64,000 nucleotides of DNA from Lentinus brumalis (Eukaryota; Basidiomycota; Agaricomycetes; Polyporales; Polyporaceae): NCBI GenBank assembly GCA_001792895.1, contig MARA01000066.1, positions 1 to 64,000 on the forward strand, in the 5' to 3' direction. Numbering within the stretch: position 1 is the first letter of the stretch; each line of letters begins with the position of its first letter. The translations under genes were made by a program, and so were the position numbers. A model generated the notes under the pieces. The model was not told where the DNA came from. It was given only the letters and a program-made list of their open reading frames with translations, and searched no databases. Of the stretch, positions 1-11,534 are shown one piece after another.

Positions 1-964
1 AGACAGCCCAAGCTTGTCCCCAACCATGGCATCCTCGACCCGGGACCCTACGACACGCCCGAACTCTGCTCTTTCGCAGGCTAGCATCGACTCTGGCCAC
101 TCCACGAGCACAGGGACAGTACCATCCCTCGTCAGCATGTCTCCCAGTGACTTCTCTCCACACGCTTCGTCGCCCATCCTTGCGCCAGACGAGTCCGACG
201 AACAAGCCTACCTTAGGCTGCGCCCTATCGACACCTGGTGCGATCCATCTCACCGCTTCCGTCGTGCACTCGTCCGGCGTACATCAACATCGCTGTTCAC
301 TATCCAACTCTGCTCGCGGAAGTCGTCGGGCGCTGCTTGATCACATTGGAGGTGATCGCGACGGACACGCCGCTCGGGCGGCAGCAGGCTATCTCGGTAC
401 GTTTCTTTGCCCGTAGGACCCGCTTTGCTCTCCATGCAAACACGCTGCAGGTGCATCTTCCCACTACCCTCAACGCCGCGCGCGCTGTGCCTGCTGCCGT
501 GTGGCAGACATTCTGGGCCGATATAGTCAACTCCGGCCTGGATGCTTTGCTCACGGCTCAGCAGCGCGGCCTCGTACAAGACATCATCTTGATCTTCCAC
601 CACTACAGCGTTCCGGATCCTGAGGTGTCCGCTACGTGGGACAACTTTGTCCATCGCCTCTACCTTGCTGCGGAAACCGGCGCGGCCTTTGCGACCCCCG
701 GGAGGAGGTGCTTCAAGATCTTATCCTGTGGGCGAGACTGCACATCCCAGTAAGTAAATATCTTTGTGCGTTCATTGTTCTATTCTTATGTGCTCATTTC
801 AGGACGCGTTTCCGCCGCCGCTGGGTGACTACCCTAGTGACACGGACTCAGGGGAAGAGTGGGTGACTGATAGCGGCTCCGAGTCGGCGTGGTCAGACTC
901 GGAGGGGGTCACACGCGGGATGGATGGACTGCATCTCGACGATTCTGCTGCCAGCGACCAGTAG
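1..964 (+). pseudogene. Degraded gene of unknown function
   Basis: A coding-like stretch is spread over three reading frames. An N-terminal Ser/Thr/Pro-rich part can begin at the ATG at 26 and moves to another frame near 250-300, where a long open segment runs to about 690. Near 690-700 the frame changes again; the new frame encodes DPREEVLQDLILWARLHIP and ends at a good donor (GTAAGT at 750). A CT-rich intron to the CAG at 800-802 is followed in frame by a final acidic exon (803-964, many D/E/S residues) with a TAG stop. The clean terminal intron suggests a real gene once existed, but at least two frameshifts make the present copy non-functional. I do not recognise the family, and the gene may start left of the window. 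Confidence 0.45.
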
Positions 965-1074
965 CTACATATCTAGCTACTTTCATGTCAAATGTGTTCT
1001 TGTAATAAGCCCAATGTGCCATAACCGTGCTACCCTTCCGGCGAGACCCAGGGTTGTGTGCTCCCACCCATACC

Positions 1075-1195
1075 CGTCGCACCCGGCGCTTACACCTCCT
1101 ACCCGCACCCGTACCCATGTCTGCGGGTGCGGGTGTATGGCGGGTGCGGGTGCCGGTCACGGTGCCGGCACCCATGGGTCCACCCGTGGTGTTCA
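1075..1195. repeat. ACCCGC / GCGGGT hairpin-forming repeat
   Basis: Runs of ACCCGCACCCG on the left are followed by CGGGTGCGGGT on the right, so the strand can fold on itself; GGTGCCGG/CCGGCACC forms a second small palindrome. It sits exactly where the recognisable LINE remnant begins, so it may be a small insertion or rearrangement junction. A miniature transposon end is possible, but no target duplication was identified. Confidence 0.4.
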
Positions 1196-1200
1196 CTAGG

Positions 1201-1865
1201 CCACAGCCGTATGGGCAACGTCAATGCGTGCCGCATCCTTCGCGACTGGTTTGAACGCGACCCTGACAACCACCTGTACCTCCACTATTGCCCGTCTCAC
1301 TCCGGCATCGAAGAGAACGAGGCGGTCGACGCGGACGTCAAACACACTGCCCGATACACGTCCTGGCGGGATCTCCCGCAGTATCACGGCACCTTCCCCA
1401 CATCCCATGCATTCATCAAGCACGCGATCACCGACTACGCGGTGACGCTGTGGCAGCAGGAGGCTGATGCGAACCCTTCGAAGTACTGGCCGCTATCATC
1501 TTTCGCATCCCGCCTTCCGGCGATTCCAACACACGGGTGCATTCCCACTCAAATGTCTCGGCGGCAGGCCGACGCTCATCTCGCGGTTCATCTGCTGCGT
1601 CACAGGCCACGCTCCCACAGGCCACTACCAGGATCGATTCCGGTATCACCACGGAGAGCCCACCATGTGCATCTTGCACTCGGGCAATTGGGCCTACCAC
1701 ACACGCGAGCATGTGCTCTTCAGGTGTGACTACTATACGCGCCGATACCGTCACTCTTCCATCGAATCCCTCCTCGAATCCCTAGACCCCTTTTACGACA
1801 TTCAACATTTCCTCCTAGATAACCCGACGGCCTTCTCGTGTGAGGACGTGCCGAGTTATATCTAG
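1201..1865 (+). pseudogene. RNase H and C-terminal remnant of a non-LTR retrotransposon
   Basis: The translation contains HYCPSHSGIEENEAVD, the HxPSHSGIxxNExAD signature at the end of LINE-type RNase H domains. Further on come a TGHAPTGHY segment and a THTREHVLFRC-like stretch (H-x4-C) typical of the zinc-binding tail of these polyproteins. The first half reads in frame 2 and the second half in frame 3, so a frameshift lies near 1500-1550. The endonuclease and reverse transcriptase parts are absent upstream, where the GCGGGT repeat lies. It ends with a TAG at about 1863. This is a dead, 5'-truncated copy, clearly different from the full LINE at 8777-21060. Confidence 0.7.
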
Positions 1866-4053
1866 GAGCCCTCTTCACACTCCTTACATTTTTAGCTTGC
1901 CACCAGCTGGAATTCGTATATATGTCCGTGGGGCCATTCAAAAACCCATTTCCCCATAGCAGACGGCTGTCAAAACACTGCTTGTAGTTGTGTAGCTAGT
2001 GTATTGTTTGTACGTGTACCGTAGCTACCGCCATATACCCGTGATCTAAAAAAAATGGTCTTTGTCGGTCTATCCCCCTCATCGTCACAGGCCCCAGCAT
2101 CCTCACCTAGTCCCTCATCCCTTCTCTATCTCGATCATCTTCGTCGATTGTGACCTTTGGCATTTGTCGCTCATCGTCCATTGCTCGCCTTCATTCCAGA
2201 CCTCATTTCCTTCACCCTCGTCGATCGTCGAAGCCCCGAAGTGTGATCATCTGCTCGTTGCCATGCTTCGAGGACTCATATCTCAGTGGGGAGGGAATGA
2301 TGTGCATCATACCTGTCTGTGCCCGGATGTTGCGACCTCTTCGGACCTTCGAACGACTTCCAGCTGACTTCAATCATCATCAGCTTCGTCTTCGCCTTTC
2401 TCCTGCCTCTATCCTTCTTCCCTTGACCTCTTCAACACCCTTCTGAGCTGTTGTCAACCAGGAGCGAGTCGTACTGAACCTCTGCGAAGCCTAGCAAGTC
2501 ATACCAAACCTCGGCGAAGCCTAGCGAGTCGTACCGAGCGACCTCTACTCATATTAATGCTGATTGACCTCAAGCATCCTGCATCGACATGGTTCGACAC
2601 AGTATCGCTCCTTCTCGCCTCATCTCTCGAACCGCTCCGGGTTGGGTTCACTTCGGTTTCAACAATCATCGGACAGACTTCTTCATCATTGCTTCGACTA
2701 TGCTCTTCATCTTTGGTTTGTTTATCATCGTTCTACTATCTTCAGTTCATTTAGCATCGCCCTATTACCCTGCGACCCTTCTACCCTTCATCATTCATCT
2801 CTGTGTCTATTCATAGTTCGACCTTTCGATGATCGAGTCTCTTCATCGTTTGACTTCGGTTCTATTTCGTTTGACATCGGTTCTGTTATGTTCGACTTCA
2901 GCTCTATTCCTTTTGCTTCGTTAGTCTTTTCGTTCTTATGTTCGAGGCCCTTCGGTTCGTCGATCACATCATTAGTTCGTGATCATTGCGTGATGTGGTC
3001 TGTGCGCTCGGCGCTCATTCGATGTCTGTTGGTGCTCGTACGATGTGCTTCGTGTTCACTTCTTATTGGTCGCTCGCCACTTAGTCATAGTTCAAATAGC
3101 GCTCGTAGTCGTTTGAGATATCATCGAGCGTCATGTACAGATTCTAGTAAGAGGCCCCCTTCCCTTCCCCCACCATCTACACTCCGAATCAGACACCCTT
3201 TCCCCCTCTCTGTCATTGAGCTCTAGTTCGACATCGGTTCGAAGCTCCTTGACGTACAAGTCAGTCGTGCCAGAGTTGCACCAAGTCTACAGTTGAGTCA
3301 TATCGTCGGCTTCGAACTTCATCGTATTGTCGACAACGCCCAAGAAGGGTCCAGTCCGCTCAAGAGGAGCTTCGTTCGCTCAAGAAGAGCTTCGAGTCAG
3401 GCCTATCGTGGTCCCCATCGGTCTATCGTGACCCTCCAAGTCGACCTATCGTGGTCCCAAGTCGTCCAAGAAGGACAACGTCGGTTCGCTTGCCCAAGAA
3501 GGGCTTTGAGTTGTCGAGCTTCGCGTCGCAGAGTCTTCGCACTTTGGCCAGTGTGCCTCGTGGATCCGTCGGTCCTACCCATCGCTAGTGAGCAGCATCG
3601 TTGAACATCCAACGCTCCCCCCTTTCCCTCGCACCCCCTTTCGCCTTCTTCCCTCCGCACTTTGAGCCCCCTCGACTCCGCAAAGCTCCGATGTTCGACC
3701 TGCTTCGCTCGACTGAGAATCGACTAGCCCACTCGCACCCTTTCAGGTTGGTTGTTAGTTTTTGATGGAATTTCCGCCTTCAGAGACGCAGCTACCGTAT
3801 CAGCGGCGGTCTGTATGGTTGCAACAATCTTCAGTGGCCTTCGTTGACATTTGGTGTCGGACCACTCTTAGGTCGACCAACGGGAGCGCAGGGCGCAGGG
3901 CAATTGGGCGCGGCGGGAACGGCGGGGTGGGTGTGGTTAGAATGCGGTGCACGGCGATTGGGTGGCACATCGGAATGAGTTCGCTGAGGTGTCAGGGAGG
4001 GCCGCAACCGTCGAGTCTTGGCGAGTCTGCCCTTCTGGCAGGACGTAGTGATG
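1866..4053. other. Gene-poor region, no supported gene
   Basis: Several long open frames exist (for example 2564-3226 on the plus strand), but they are Ser/Phe/Leu-rich, overlap in all frames and lack domain motifs or convincing introns. A 30-bp unit containing CGAAGCCTAGC is repeated about 2.5 times at 2463-2540, and short CAAGAAG and CTATCGTGG repeats occur at 3340-3480. Nothing here is supported as coding. Confidence 0.5.
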
Positions 4054-4683
4054 CAGGGTCCGGTCTGGTCCGGTCTTTTGACCCTTTTTGGTCAGGACCG
4101 GGACCAAGACCGAGACCGGACAGATCCAATTTTTTAGGACCGGGACCGGACCAAGCGCCTACTACAACCGGACTGAGACCGCGGACCAGTCCAGGACCGA
4201 TGGGCAGTCCGAACCGGTCCAGGACCGATGGGCAGTCCGAACCGGTCCCGGACATCCACCAAAATGGCTGGAAAAAAATCAAAAGCACTCTACCAACTGG
4301 GCCATAATGCCTTTACATGTACTCAATACAAGCAGAATCTATTGACCTCTGACTGAGATAAGATAAGATGAGATAAGCGCGATCAAAAATGCGTAATCTG
4401 GGTCAACATAAGTCATCATAAGCTCATGAAATGGTCAAACAATCCACAAAACATTCAAATAAATTGAGAAAAATGGCGGAAAATAGGGGGAAAAATACCT
4501 GATATAATAGCAGTCCAGGACCGGTCCAGACCGGTCCAGGGCAGTCCTGAACGTTGCCCGAGGTAGCCAGGACCGGGACCGGGACCGGGACCGGACTGAT
4601 GTAGGACTGGACCAATATCAGTCCTAAATCAGTCCGGTCCCGGTCCTGGTGCGGTCCTGGACCGTTCCTAGGACTGGACCCTG
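4054..4683. mobile_element. GGTCC-rich element with inverted ends (MITE-like, possibly hAT-type)
   Basis: The left end reads CAGGGTCCGG and the right end GGACCCTG, an 8-bp perfect terminal inversion. About 200 bp at each end are packed with GGTCC/GGACC and GGTCCGG/CCGGACC motifs in mirrored order, around a core that is less GC-rich. The 630-bp length and CAGGG terminus resemble non-autonomous hAT elements. I could not find a convincing 8-bp target duplication (flanks TAGTGATG and GAAGACTA differ), so the class is an inference. Confidence 0.45.
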
Positions 4684-5099
4684 GAAGACTAGCAGGACGT
4701 GATTGGTCGGCGGTGCACGTGGCGGTAGTTCGTACATAGTCTTGTCGTAGGCTTAGCAAGAAAATTGGATTCCCTTCTCCCCTCAGAGTTCAGATCTCAC
4801 TTTGCCAACACTGTCACCTTTGCCGAGCTTTGAGCCCCGTTTGTCGCCTGCTCCGTGCTCTCTGCCATTATCGAACCTGCCGAAACTGTCGTATCATCAC
4901 TGTTAAACCATCAAACCGCCTCCGTGAGCCCTTAGAACTCTCCCGTTCCCCTCCCCGTTAGCTGCAGCCCCACTGTCGTTGCTTTGGCGAAACCACACCC
5001 TCCGCTGACCATATCTGTCGGCTCGCCGCCGCGGTCCTAAAACCTATCCCTAGTTTGGTGGGAGCTGGGAGCTTGTCCTCGCTTTCACGCTTCGGTTGT
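4684..5099. other. Intergenic, nothing recognised
   Basis: There is no coding signal, tandem repeat or RNA gene that I can support. The stretch separates the GGTCC-rich element from the decayed 3' end of the integrase gene. Confidence 0.5.
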
Positions 5100-6267
5100 G
5101 GGTTCTTTGTGGATTTTCCTCGCATAGATCCTATAGTCGGTGTATCAACATCTCAAGGCAGTCTTTGTGCATGTCGCACCAGAGATGCTCGATGCACACA
5201 TTGTGAAGCAACCTAGAAGTGACAACAATCAGCCTTGTCCATGAAAACACAGATGCAGCCTACCGTCCTCGGAGGAAGGCATGGGGAGCCTCTCCCCAGT
5301 GGTCAATCATCTTGTGCTCAATGTCATTGTTCTCAGTGCCATAGTCACCTCGAGCCTGGCTAGGCCAGCCATAGAACCTGATGGCGTCCATGAAGAGAGA
5401 ACAGACTGCGTGAGCTCATTTGTTTGAGCAACAAACAATGTAGATGATGAGGCGAGAGAAGCCATCAATGCATCCATGAACGTAGAAGCCCCAAGGGTGG
5501 AGCTTCACATTTCCGTCGATGTGCAAGAGGGCATTGGAGCCCCGGACCTTGTAGACACGTCGCTTGATGATCCCAGCCCATCTGCCTAGATGTCAGCAAA
5601 CTTGAGATAGGATAGAAGGCATGACATACCGAACAAGCACACCCATAGGGTCAACCCTCTGCATGCTTTCCTTGACATGAGCAAGGGAAACATGGATGCC
5701 ACGTGACTCGAGATGACCATGTACAATGGTGGAACCAACAAAGGAATGCATGATCAAGATCTCAGCAACCACCTCATCGAGCTCATCGTCTGTAATGTCT
5801 GCATGCTCCGGATGAGCTGTAGACAATCCAGCACATTCGAGGTGATTGTAGAGAGTCCGACGAGCCACCCCCATTGCTGTAGCCACATTGTCCCACAAAT
5901 TACCCAGATTGTGGAGCTGCTGGGCCCGAGCAAGATTGATGACATAGGCAGGACGCCCACGACCACCAGGAGTTGTACGAGGAACACGAGAGTTGGGAGG
6001 AGGAGGGGGAGACTCCAGGAACTCCTCAAGGGGAAGTAACAGGTGGGAGACATAGATGATGAGGTCCCATAACTCCTCAGGAGTTGCCAGAGGATCATGG
6101 AGATGAAGCATGATGTTATGGATGATGTGCAACTGCCTGACAATGCGCTTGACAGCTGGAACCTCAGCATTAGGCAGAGGATTGATGATAAACTGAGCCT
6201 CTGTGCAGATCCTGTGAGCCTCGATGTACGATGTAGAACTGAGTGACAAGCACTTTGCATCTCTCAA
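5100..6267 (-). pseudogene. Broken DDE integrase-type transposase gene (rve-like, basidiomycete family)
   Basis: Exon 1 (about 6267-5630) encodes an N-terminal helical region followed by GVARRTLYNHLECAGLS and then FVGSTIVHGHLESRGIHV, hallmarks of a high-copy basidiomycete integrase-like family. An intron (donor GTATGT at 5629, acceptor ending 5582) leads to exon 2 (5581-5264), the catalytic core: first Asp in HIDGN, second Asp in GDYGTEN. A second intron (5263-5213) leads to exon 3 with the third acidic residue in CIEHLW. Exon 2 carries an in-frame TGA where family members have Arg (SNK*AHAV, probably CGA to TGA), and the C-terminus breaks up after about 5150. The first codons lie inside the minisatellite that starts at 6243, so the true start may have been lost. 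Splice sites are otherwise good, so it decayed fairly recently. Confidence 0.75.
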
Positions 6268-8776
6268 ATCTCACTCCGCGCTATGCACCTGTCAACATCC
6301 CGACAAGCACTATGCACCTGGCAACTTCAGAAAAGCGCTGTGCATCCCTCGCTATGTGCCTGTTGACGTCCCAACAAGCACTGTGCATCAGTCAAATCTC
6401 ACTCCGCGCTATGCACCTGTCAACTTCCCGACAAGCACTATGCGCCTGTTGACCTCCCGACAAGATGCGCCTGTTGACCTCCCGACAAGCACTGTGCATC
6501 AGTCAAATCTCACTCCGCGCTATGCACCTGTCAACTTCCCGACAAGCACTATGCGCCTGTTGACCTCCTGACAAGTGCTTTGCATCTCTCAAATCCCACT
6601 CGGCACTATGCACCTGTCAACATCCCGACAAGCACTATGCACCTGGCAACTTCAGAAAAGCGCTGTGCATCCCTCGCTATGCGCCTGTTGACGTCCCGAC
6701 AAGCACTGTGCATCAGTCAAATCTCGCTCCGCGCTATGCACCTGTCAACTTCCCGACAAGCACTATGTGCCTGTTGACCTCCCGACAAGCGCTTTGCATC
6801 TCTCAAATCCCACTCGGCACTATGCACCTGTCAACTTCCCGACAAGCACTATGCGCCTGTTGACCTCCCGACAAGCGCTTTGCATCTCTCAAATCTCACT
6901 CCGCGCTATGCACCTGTCAACTTCCCGACAAGCACTATGCGCCTGTTGACCTCCTGACAAGTGCTTTGCATCTCTCAAATCCCACTCGGCACTATGCACC
7001 TGTCAACATCCCGACAAGCACTATGCACCTGGCAACTTCAGAAAAGCGCTGTGCATCCCTCGCTATGCGCCTGTTGACGTCCCGACAAGCACTGTGCATC
7101 AGTCAAATCTCGCTCCGCGCTATGCACCTGTCAACTTCCCGACAAGCACTATGCACCTGTTGACCTCCCGACAAGCGCTTTGCATCTCTCAAATCCCACT
7201 CGGCACTATGCACCTGTCAACTTCCCGACAAGCACTATGCGCCTGTTGACCTCCCGACAAGCGCTTTGCATCTCTCAAATCTCACTCCGCGCTATGCACC
7301 TGTCAACTTCCCGACAAGCACTATGCGCCTGTTGACCTCCTGACAAGTGCTTTGCATCTCTCAAATCCCACTCGGCACTATGCACCTGTCAACATCCCGA
7401 CAAGCACTATGCACCTGGCAACTTCAGAAAAGCGCTGTGCATCCCTCGCTATGCGCCTGTTGACGTCCCGACAAGCACTGTGCATCAGTCAAATCTCACT
7501 CCGCGCTATGCACCTGTCAACTTCCCGACAAGCACTATGCGCCTGTTGACCTCCCGACAAGATGCGCCTGTTGACCTCCCGACAAGCACTGTGCATCAGT
7601 CAAATCTCACTCCGCGCTATGCACCTGTCAACTTCCCGACAAGCACTATGCGCCTGTTGACCTCCTGACAAGTGCTTTGCATCTCTCAAATCCCACTCGG
7701 CACTATGCACCTGTCAACATCCCGACAAGCACTATGCACCTGGCAACTTCAGAAAAGCGCTGTGCATCCCTCGCTATGCGCCTGTTGACGTCCCGACAAG
7801 CACTGTGCATCAGTCAAATCTCGCTCCGCGCTATGCACCTGTCAACTTCCCGACAAGCACTATGTGCCTGTTGACCTCCCGACAAGCGCTTTGCATCTCT
7901 CAAATCCCACTCGGCACTATGCACCTGTCAACTTCCCGACAAGCACTATGCGCCTGTTGACCTCCCGACAAGCGCTTTGCATCTCTCAAATCTCACTCCG
8001 CGCTATGCACCTGTCAACTTCCCGACAAGCACTATGCGCCTGTTGACCTCCTGACAAGTGCTTTGCATCTCTCAAATCCCACTCGGCACTATGCACCTGT
8101 CAACATCCCGACAAGCACTATGCACCTGGCAACTTCAGAAAAGCGCTGTGCATCCCTCGCTATGCGCCTGTTGACGTCCCGACAAGCACTGTGCATCAGT
8201 CAAATCTCGCTCCGCGCTATGCACCTGTCAACTTCCCGACAAGCACTATGCACCTGTTGACCTCCCGACAAGCGCTTTGCATCTCTCAAATCCCACTCGG
8301 CACTATGCACCTGTCAACTTCCCGACAAGCACTATGCGCCTGTTGACCTCCCGACAAGCGCTTTGCATCTCTCAAATCTCACTCCGCGCTATGCACCTGT
8401 CAACTTCCCGACAAGCACTATGCGCCTGTTGACCTCCTGACAAGTGCTTTGCATCTCTCAAATCCCACTCGGCACTATGCACCTGTCAACATCCCGACAA
8501 GCACTATGCACCTGGCAACTTCAGAAAAGCGCTGTGCATCCCTCGCTATGCGCCTGTTGACGTCCCGACAAGCACTGTGCATCAGTCAAATCTCACTCCG
8601 CGCTATGCACCTGTCAACTTCCCGACAAGCACTATGCGCCTGTTGACCTCCCGACAAGATGCGCCTGTTGACCTCCCGACAAGCACTGTGCATCTCTCAA
8701 ATCTCACTCTGCGCTATGCACCTGTCAACTTCCCGACAAGCACTATGCATCTGGCAACTTTCGGAAAAGCACTGTG
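6243..8776. repeat. Higher-order minisatellite array, left block
   Basis: The array is built of related 29-bp (cactatgcgcctgttgacct...) and 57-bp monomers ending in CCCGACAAG. Diagnostic variants recur at 6580, 6966, 7352, 7677, 8063 and 8449, spacings of 386, 386, 325, 386 and 386 bp. The pattern 386-386-325 therefore repeats as a 1,097-bp super-unit, present almost twice. The 61-bp difference between 386 and 325 reflects loss of monomers. Apparent 60-109-codon ORFs across the block are by-products of a repeat with few stops. The right block (21061-22765) belongs to the same array; the LINE separates them. Confidence 0.9.
8763..8776. repeat. Left target-site duplication of the LINE
   Basis: GGAAAAGCACTGTG occurs here and again at 21061-21074, directly after the poly(A). 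An uninterrupted minisatellite unit at about 22600-22640 shows the empty-site sequence, in which a single copy of this 14-mer runs straight into CATCAGTCAAATC. Confidence 0.9.
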
Positions 8777-9502
8777 GGGGGCTCCTCTTCCTGACACCAC
8801 CATCACGGTCGGTTTTCCCACGGTCAATGGCACTTGGAGCTGCTATACCGTGTGGCGTATATACTAGCACCATGGAATGCAAACGCAAATGACCTGCTTA
8901 ATGTGCCAGCGTGCCGATGCAGACGTCGCGGAGGCCAGCCTCCCAATGAGATACGTCTCATTCCCGCCTGAGGGCGGCCTTGACTGTCCAAGCAAGACAT
9001 CCCGCGGCTCAAGACCGCTCCCCAGAGCTTCTGGATGGAAGTAATCGCCAAGGCATCCCGCCCTCTAGGCACGAGGAGGCGCATAGCTATCGAGGAGGCC
9101 TGCAACCTGCTCGACACACACAGTTGGCCTCCAATATGCACAGACGAACATGGGCGCCTAGGAAGCGCCTAAAAGCAGGAACGTAAGATGTACGAGAGAG
9201 CGTCCCGCATCCCCCGAAGAGGACGTATCGGCACGCATAGGAAATGAACCCGCGCGGGACCCCGCCGACACCCCGGAACGTATACCGTACCCGCGCCGTC
9301 TCGTGTTAACTGCGGCGCCCGTCGCGCCTGTCGCGCCCATATGGTCACGTGACCGCGTTTCGCAGATTTAGATACCCCACGAACCGCAACAAGAGGCCCC
9401 TGCCTGCCTGCACCCCTCCACACTCCCACACCCACTTACGTGGACTCTTAGCATTAATACCCCGCACGCGATTTCAGCTCACGAACAACACGATTCATTA
9501 CG
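8777..9502 (+). other. LINE 5' untranslated region
   Basis: GC-rich leader between the left target duplication and the first good ATG of the element. It presumably holds the internal RNA polymerase II promoter that such elements need, but I cannot point to a specific motif. Confidence 0.5.
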
Positions 9503-10129
9503 ATGCCATACGCCAACAAAGAAACACGGAATCGGCGGCGAAAGGAGCTGAGGCACCAGCTCCAAGACACTGCCGGTACACAAGTAGAACAGAAACACCC
9601 CTCGATCCCACCACCCGCACAACCACAGCACCTCACCCTCTACGCACGGTGGTCGGGCACTGGGCACCCCACACCCATGGCCTACAATGGAGAGGGAGGA
9701 CACCACCAGTACGTGCTCACGATCCGCCCAACCAAGGAGATCAGAGTGGGACGCAGGGTCAAAATCCTCGCCCTTACGCCAATCGCATACTCCCAGCCGA
9801 ACTCCCCGCTGAGCCAGTACGGCACGTACGACCCTCACATCGTCGGAAGAATTACAAGCATCACCAGGATGGAGGCGGAGGTCGAGGGAGAAGGGAAATC
9901 TACTGCGAAAACGATAATAAAAATCAGTAACGAGTGCCAAAACAACATGGTCGAAGGAGTGGTGATGCTAGCGCTAAACGAGACGCCGGTAGACGGCAAG
10001 GCGCCGGAAGAGTCGGAGCACAGGGGACGGAGGAGAAGGTCCCATGCGGAACGCGGTGACACCGCACGCGGAGCCCCGTCGGAGCGCGGAGAAGGGACGA
10101 GACGCGGCCCGCCGGAATGCGGACAGTGA
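9503..10129 (+). CDS. Upstream LINE ORF of unknown function (208 aa)
   Basis: An ATG-initiated open frame of 208 codons with coding-like composition. It has a basic N-terminus (MPYANKETRNRRRKEL), a middle part with regular hydrophobic spacing (YVLTIRPTKEIRVGRRVKIL, then HIVGRITSITRMEAEVEG), and an Arg/Glu-rich disordered tail. It is the first ORF of the element, about 730 bp from the 5' end and 1.4 kb before the next coding segment. Typical fungal LINEs have only ORF1 and ORF2, so this could be an additional element-encoded protein, an ORF0-like product, or cargo. It has no motif I recognise, and an accidental ORF in GC-rich DNA cannot be excluded. Confidence 0.45.
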   Translation: MPYANKETRNRRRKELRHQLQDTAGTQVEQKHPSIPPPAQPQHLTLYARWSGTGHPTPMAYNGEGGHHQYVLTIRPTKEIRVGRRVKILALTPIAYSQPNSPLSQYGTYDPHIVGRITSITRMEAEVEGEGKSTAKTIIKISNECQNNMVEGVVMLALNETPVDGKAPEESEHRGRRRRSHAERGDTARGAPSERGEGTRRGPPECGQ

Positions 10130-11534
10130 GAGAATCACGGAGGTGACTCTCCGGTACACGCCGACATGGAGAGGCGTGGAGGCACGGAACAAAGTCCAGC
10201 GGGGAGGGACGGAGAGCGCGGATGGCAGACGGCCCGAGAACCGTCAGACCGCAAACGAAGGGCGGATACAAACGGAACCACGCCATCCGACGAACGCGTG
10301 TGGCGGAAGAGACGATGCCCGTCGAGACGCACGACCCGGGGAGCCTACGAACAGGAGAGATCGGAAGACCGCAGCGTGGAACCTTGCCCCGTGGGCGGAG
10401 GCCCTGCACGCTAGCATCAGGCCATGGCCGAGCATAGCGTCCCAGCACAGTGAAGGAGAGAACTGTCAGCTCAGAAGCATCCGTGCGACGTAATGACGCC
10501 CTACGATATCTATTCCCAGATCGTGTAAAGCTTAACATTTCGGGAGAACGCACTGACCTATCGCCAATGCAGACGCGACACCTCCAACGCTGGGAGGCTG
10601 TACGGGGACGAGATCCAAAGGAATGTATGATCCGAGTGCGTGCGACGCACAGCCGACGACGACTGAGAGCCGAGTGCTGCCCTTCGAGCAACTGCAGATG
10701 ACCACGTGAAAACGAGCGACACTGACGCAGATGGGACAAGGAGACAGTACAGTTAGCAGCTGGCATCGCAAGATGTGAAGGAAGCGCGGACGCTGCGCAA
10801 TACACGTACGGAGACAGAATCGGGACGACTCTGAGCAGAAAGAGCGAAGGCTGGTAACTCTGCGCGCACGCGCGATGCAATAGGACCAATCGCGTGCTGG
10901 GGAACAGCCTGGAACACCGAGGACCGTCTTGCCAATAGCCTAATCGACGTGAGAACGTGCACCTCGAGATGCACGTCGGCGCAAAACTGAAACTCACCTA
11001 GAAGGGCGAGAAAAGCTCGCCACAGTACGCGGTTTGGAGGCGCAATGAGACAGATTGGAAGGCCGCGTGCGAGAGTGTACGGTGAGGGTGAGGGAGCGAC
11101 AGAGGAGAAACGCGAGAACGATAGGACAGTGTGCGGGATGGAAAGACGGTGCATCGGGCGCGCAACAGAGCGGCTGACGTACGCAAACCGGACCTTACCT
11201 ACGCCACGAGGGAACCACTCCTTTTGGGAAGGACGCGAGACCAAACAAGGCCGCGCGACACGGGAAGACGCCCAGCATCACATCGCGCCGGACACAACCC
11301 CGCCGCGACAAACCCGCAACCGACGAGCACACCGAGCGAGGCAACAACATGGATAGAAGCGGGACGCGCTGCCAGGGAGACTCAGGAGGGTCCGTGCGCG
11401 ACGGCAGACACGGCGTACGCGCGAGGTGAACAAGTAAGTCTGCAACAAGTTCAGCCCACTCTCCCATCTCCATCCCCAACCCTCCCCTGCAAACTCGCAA
11501 TACACCCCCCCCCCCCCCCGCAAAAACCACGCCG
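10130..11534 (+). other. LINE internal region without supported gene, poly(C) tract
   Basis: GC-rich DNA with long open frames on both strands (such as 9924-10997 minus) that show no motif and follow from the low stop-codon density. A run of 15 C residues at 11505-11519 lies just before the ATG at 11535. Homopolymers of this kind are slippage-prone and may vary between copies. Confidence 0.5.

Noticed and set aside
2564..3226. 220-codon plus-strand ORF
   Set aside because: Low-complexity Ser/Phe/Arg composition, overlapped by other open frames, no motif or intron signal.
6243..8867. Many nearly identical 60-109-codon ORFs in the repeat array (MHLSNPTRHYAP-like)
   Set aside because: They recur with the 386/325-bp repeat period, have no independent start context and exist because the repeat lacks stops in one frame.
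9924..10997. 357-codon minus-strand ORF in the LINE 5' region
   Set aside because: Ser/Arg/Leu-rich translation of GC-rich antisense DNA, opposite to the coding-like plus-strand frame and without motifs.
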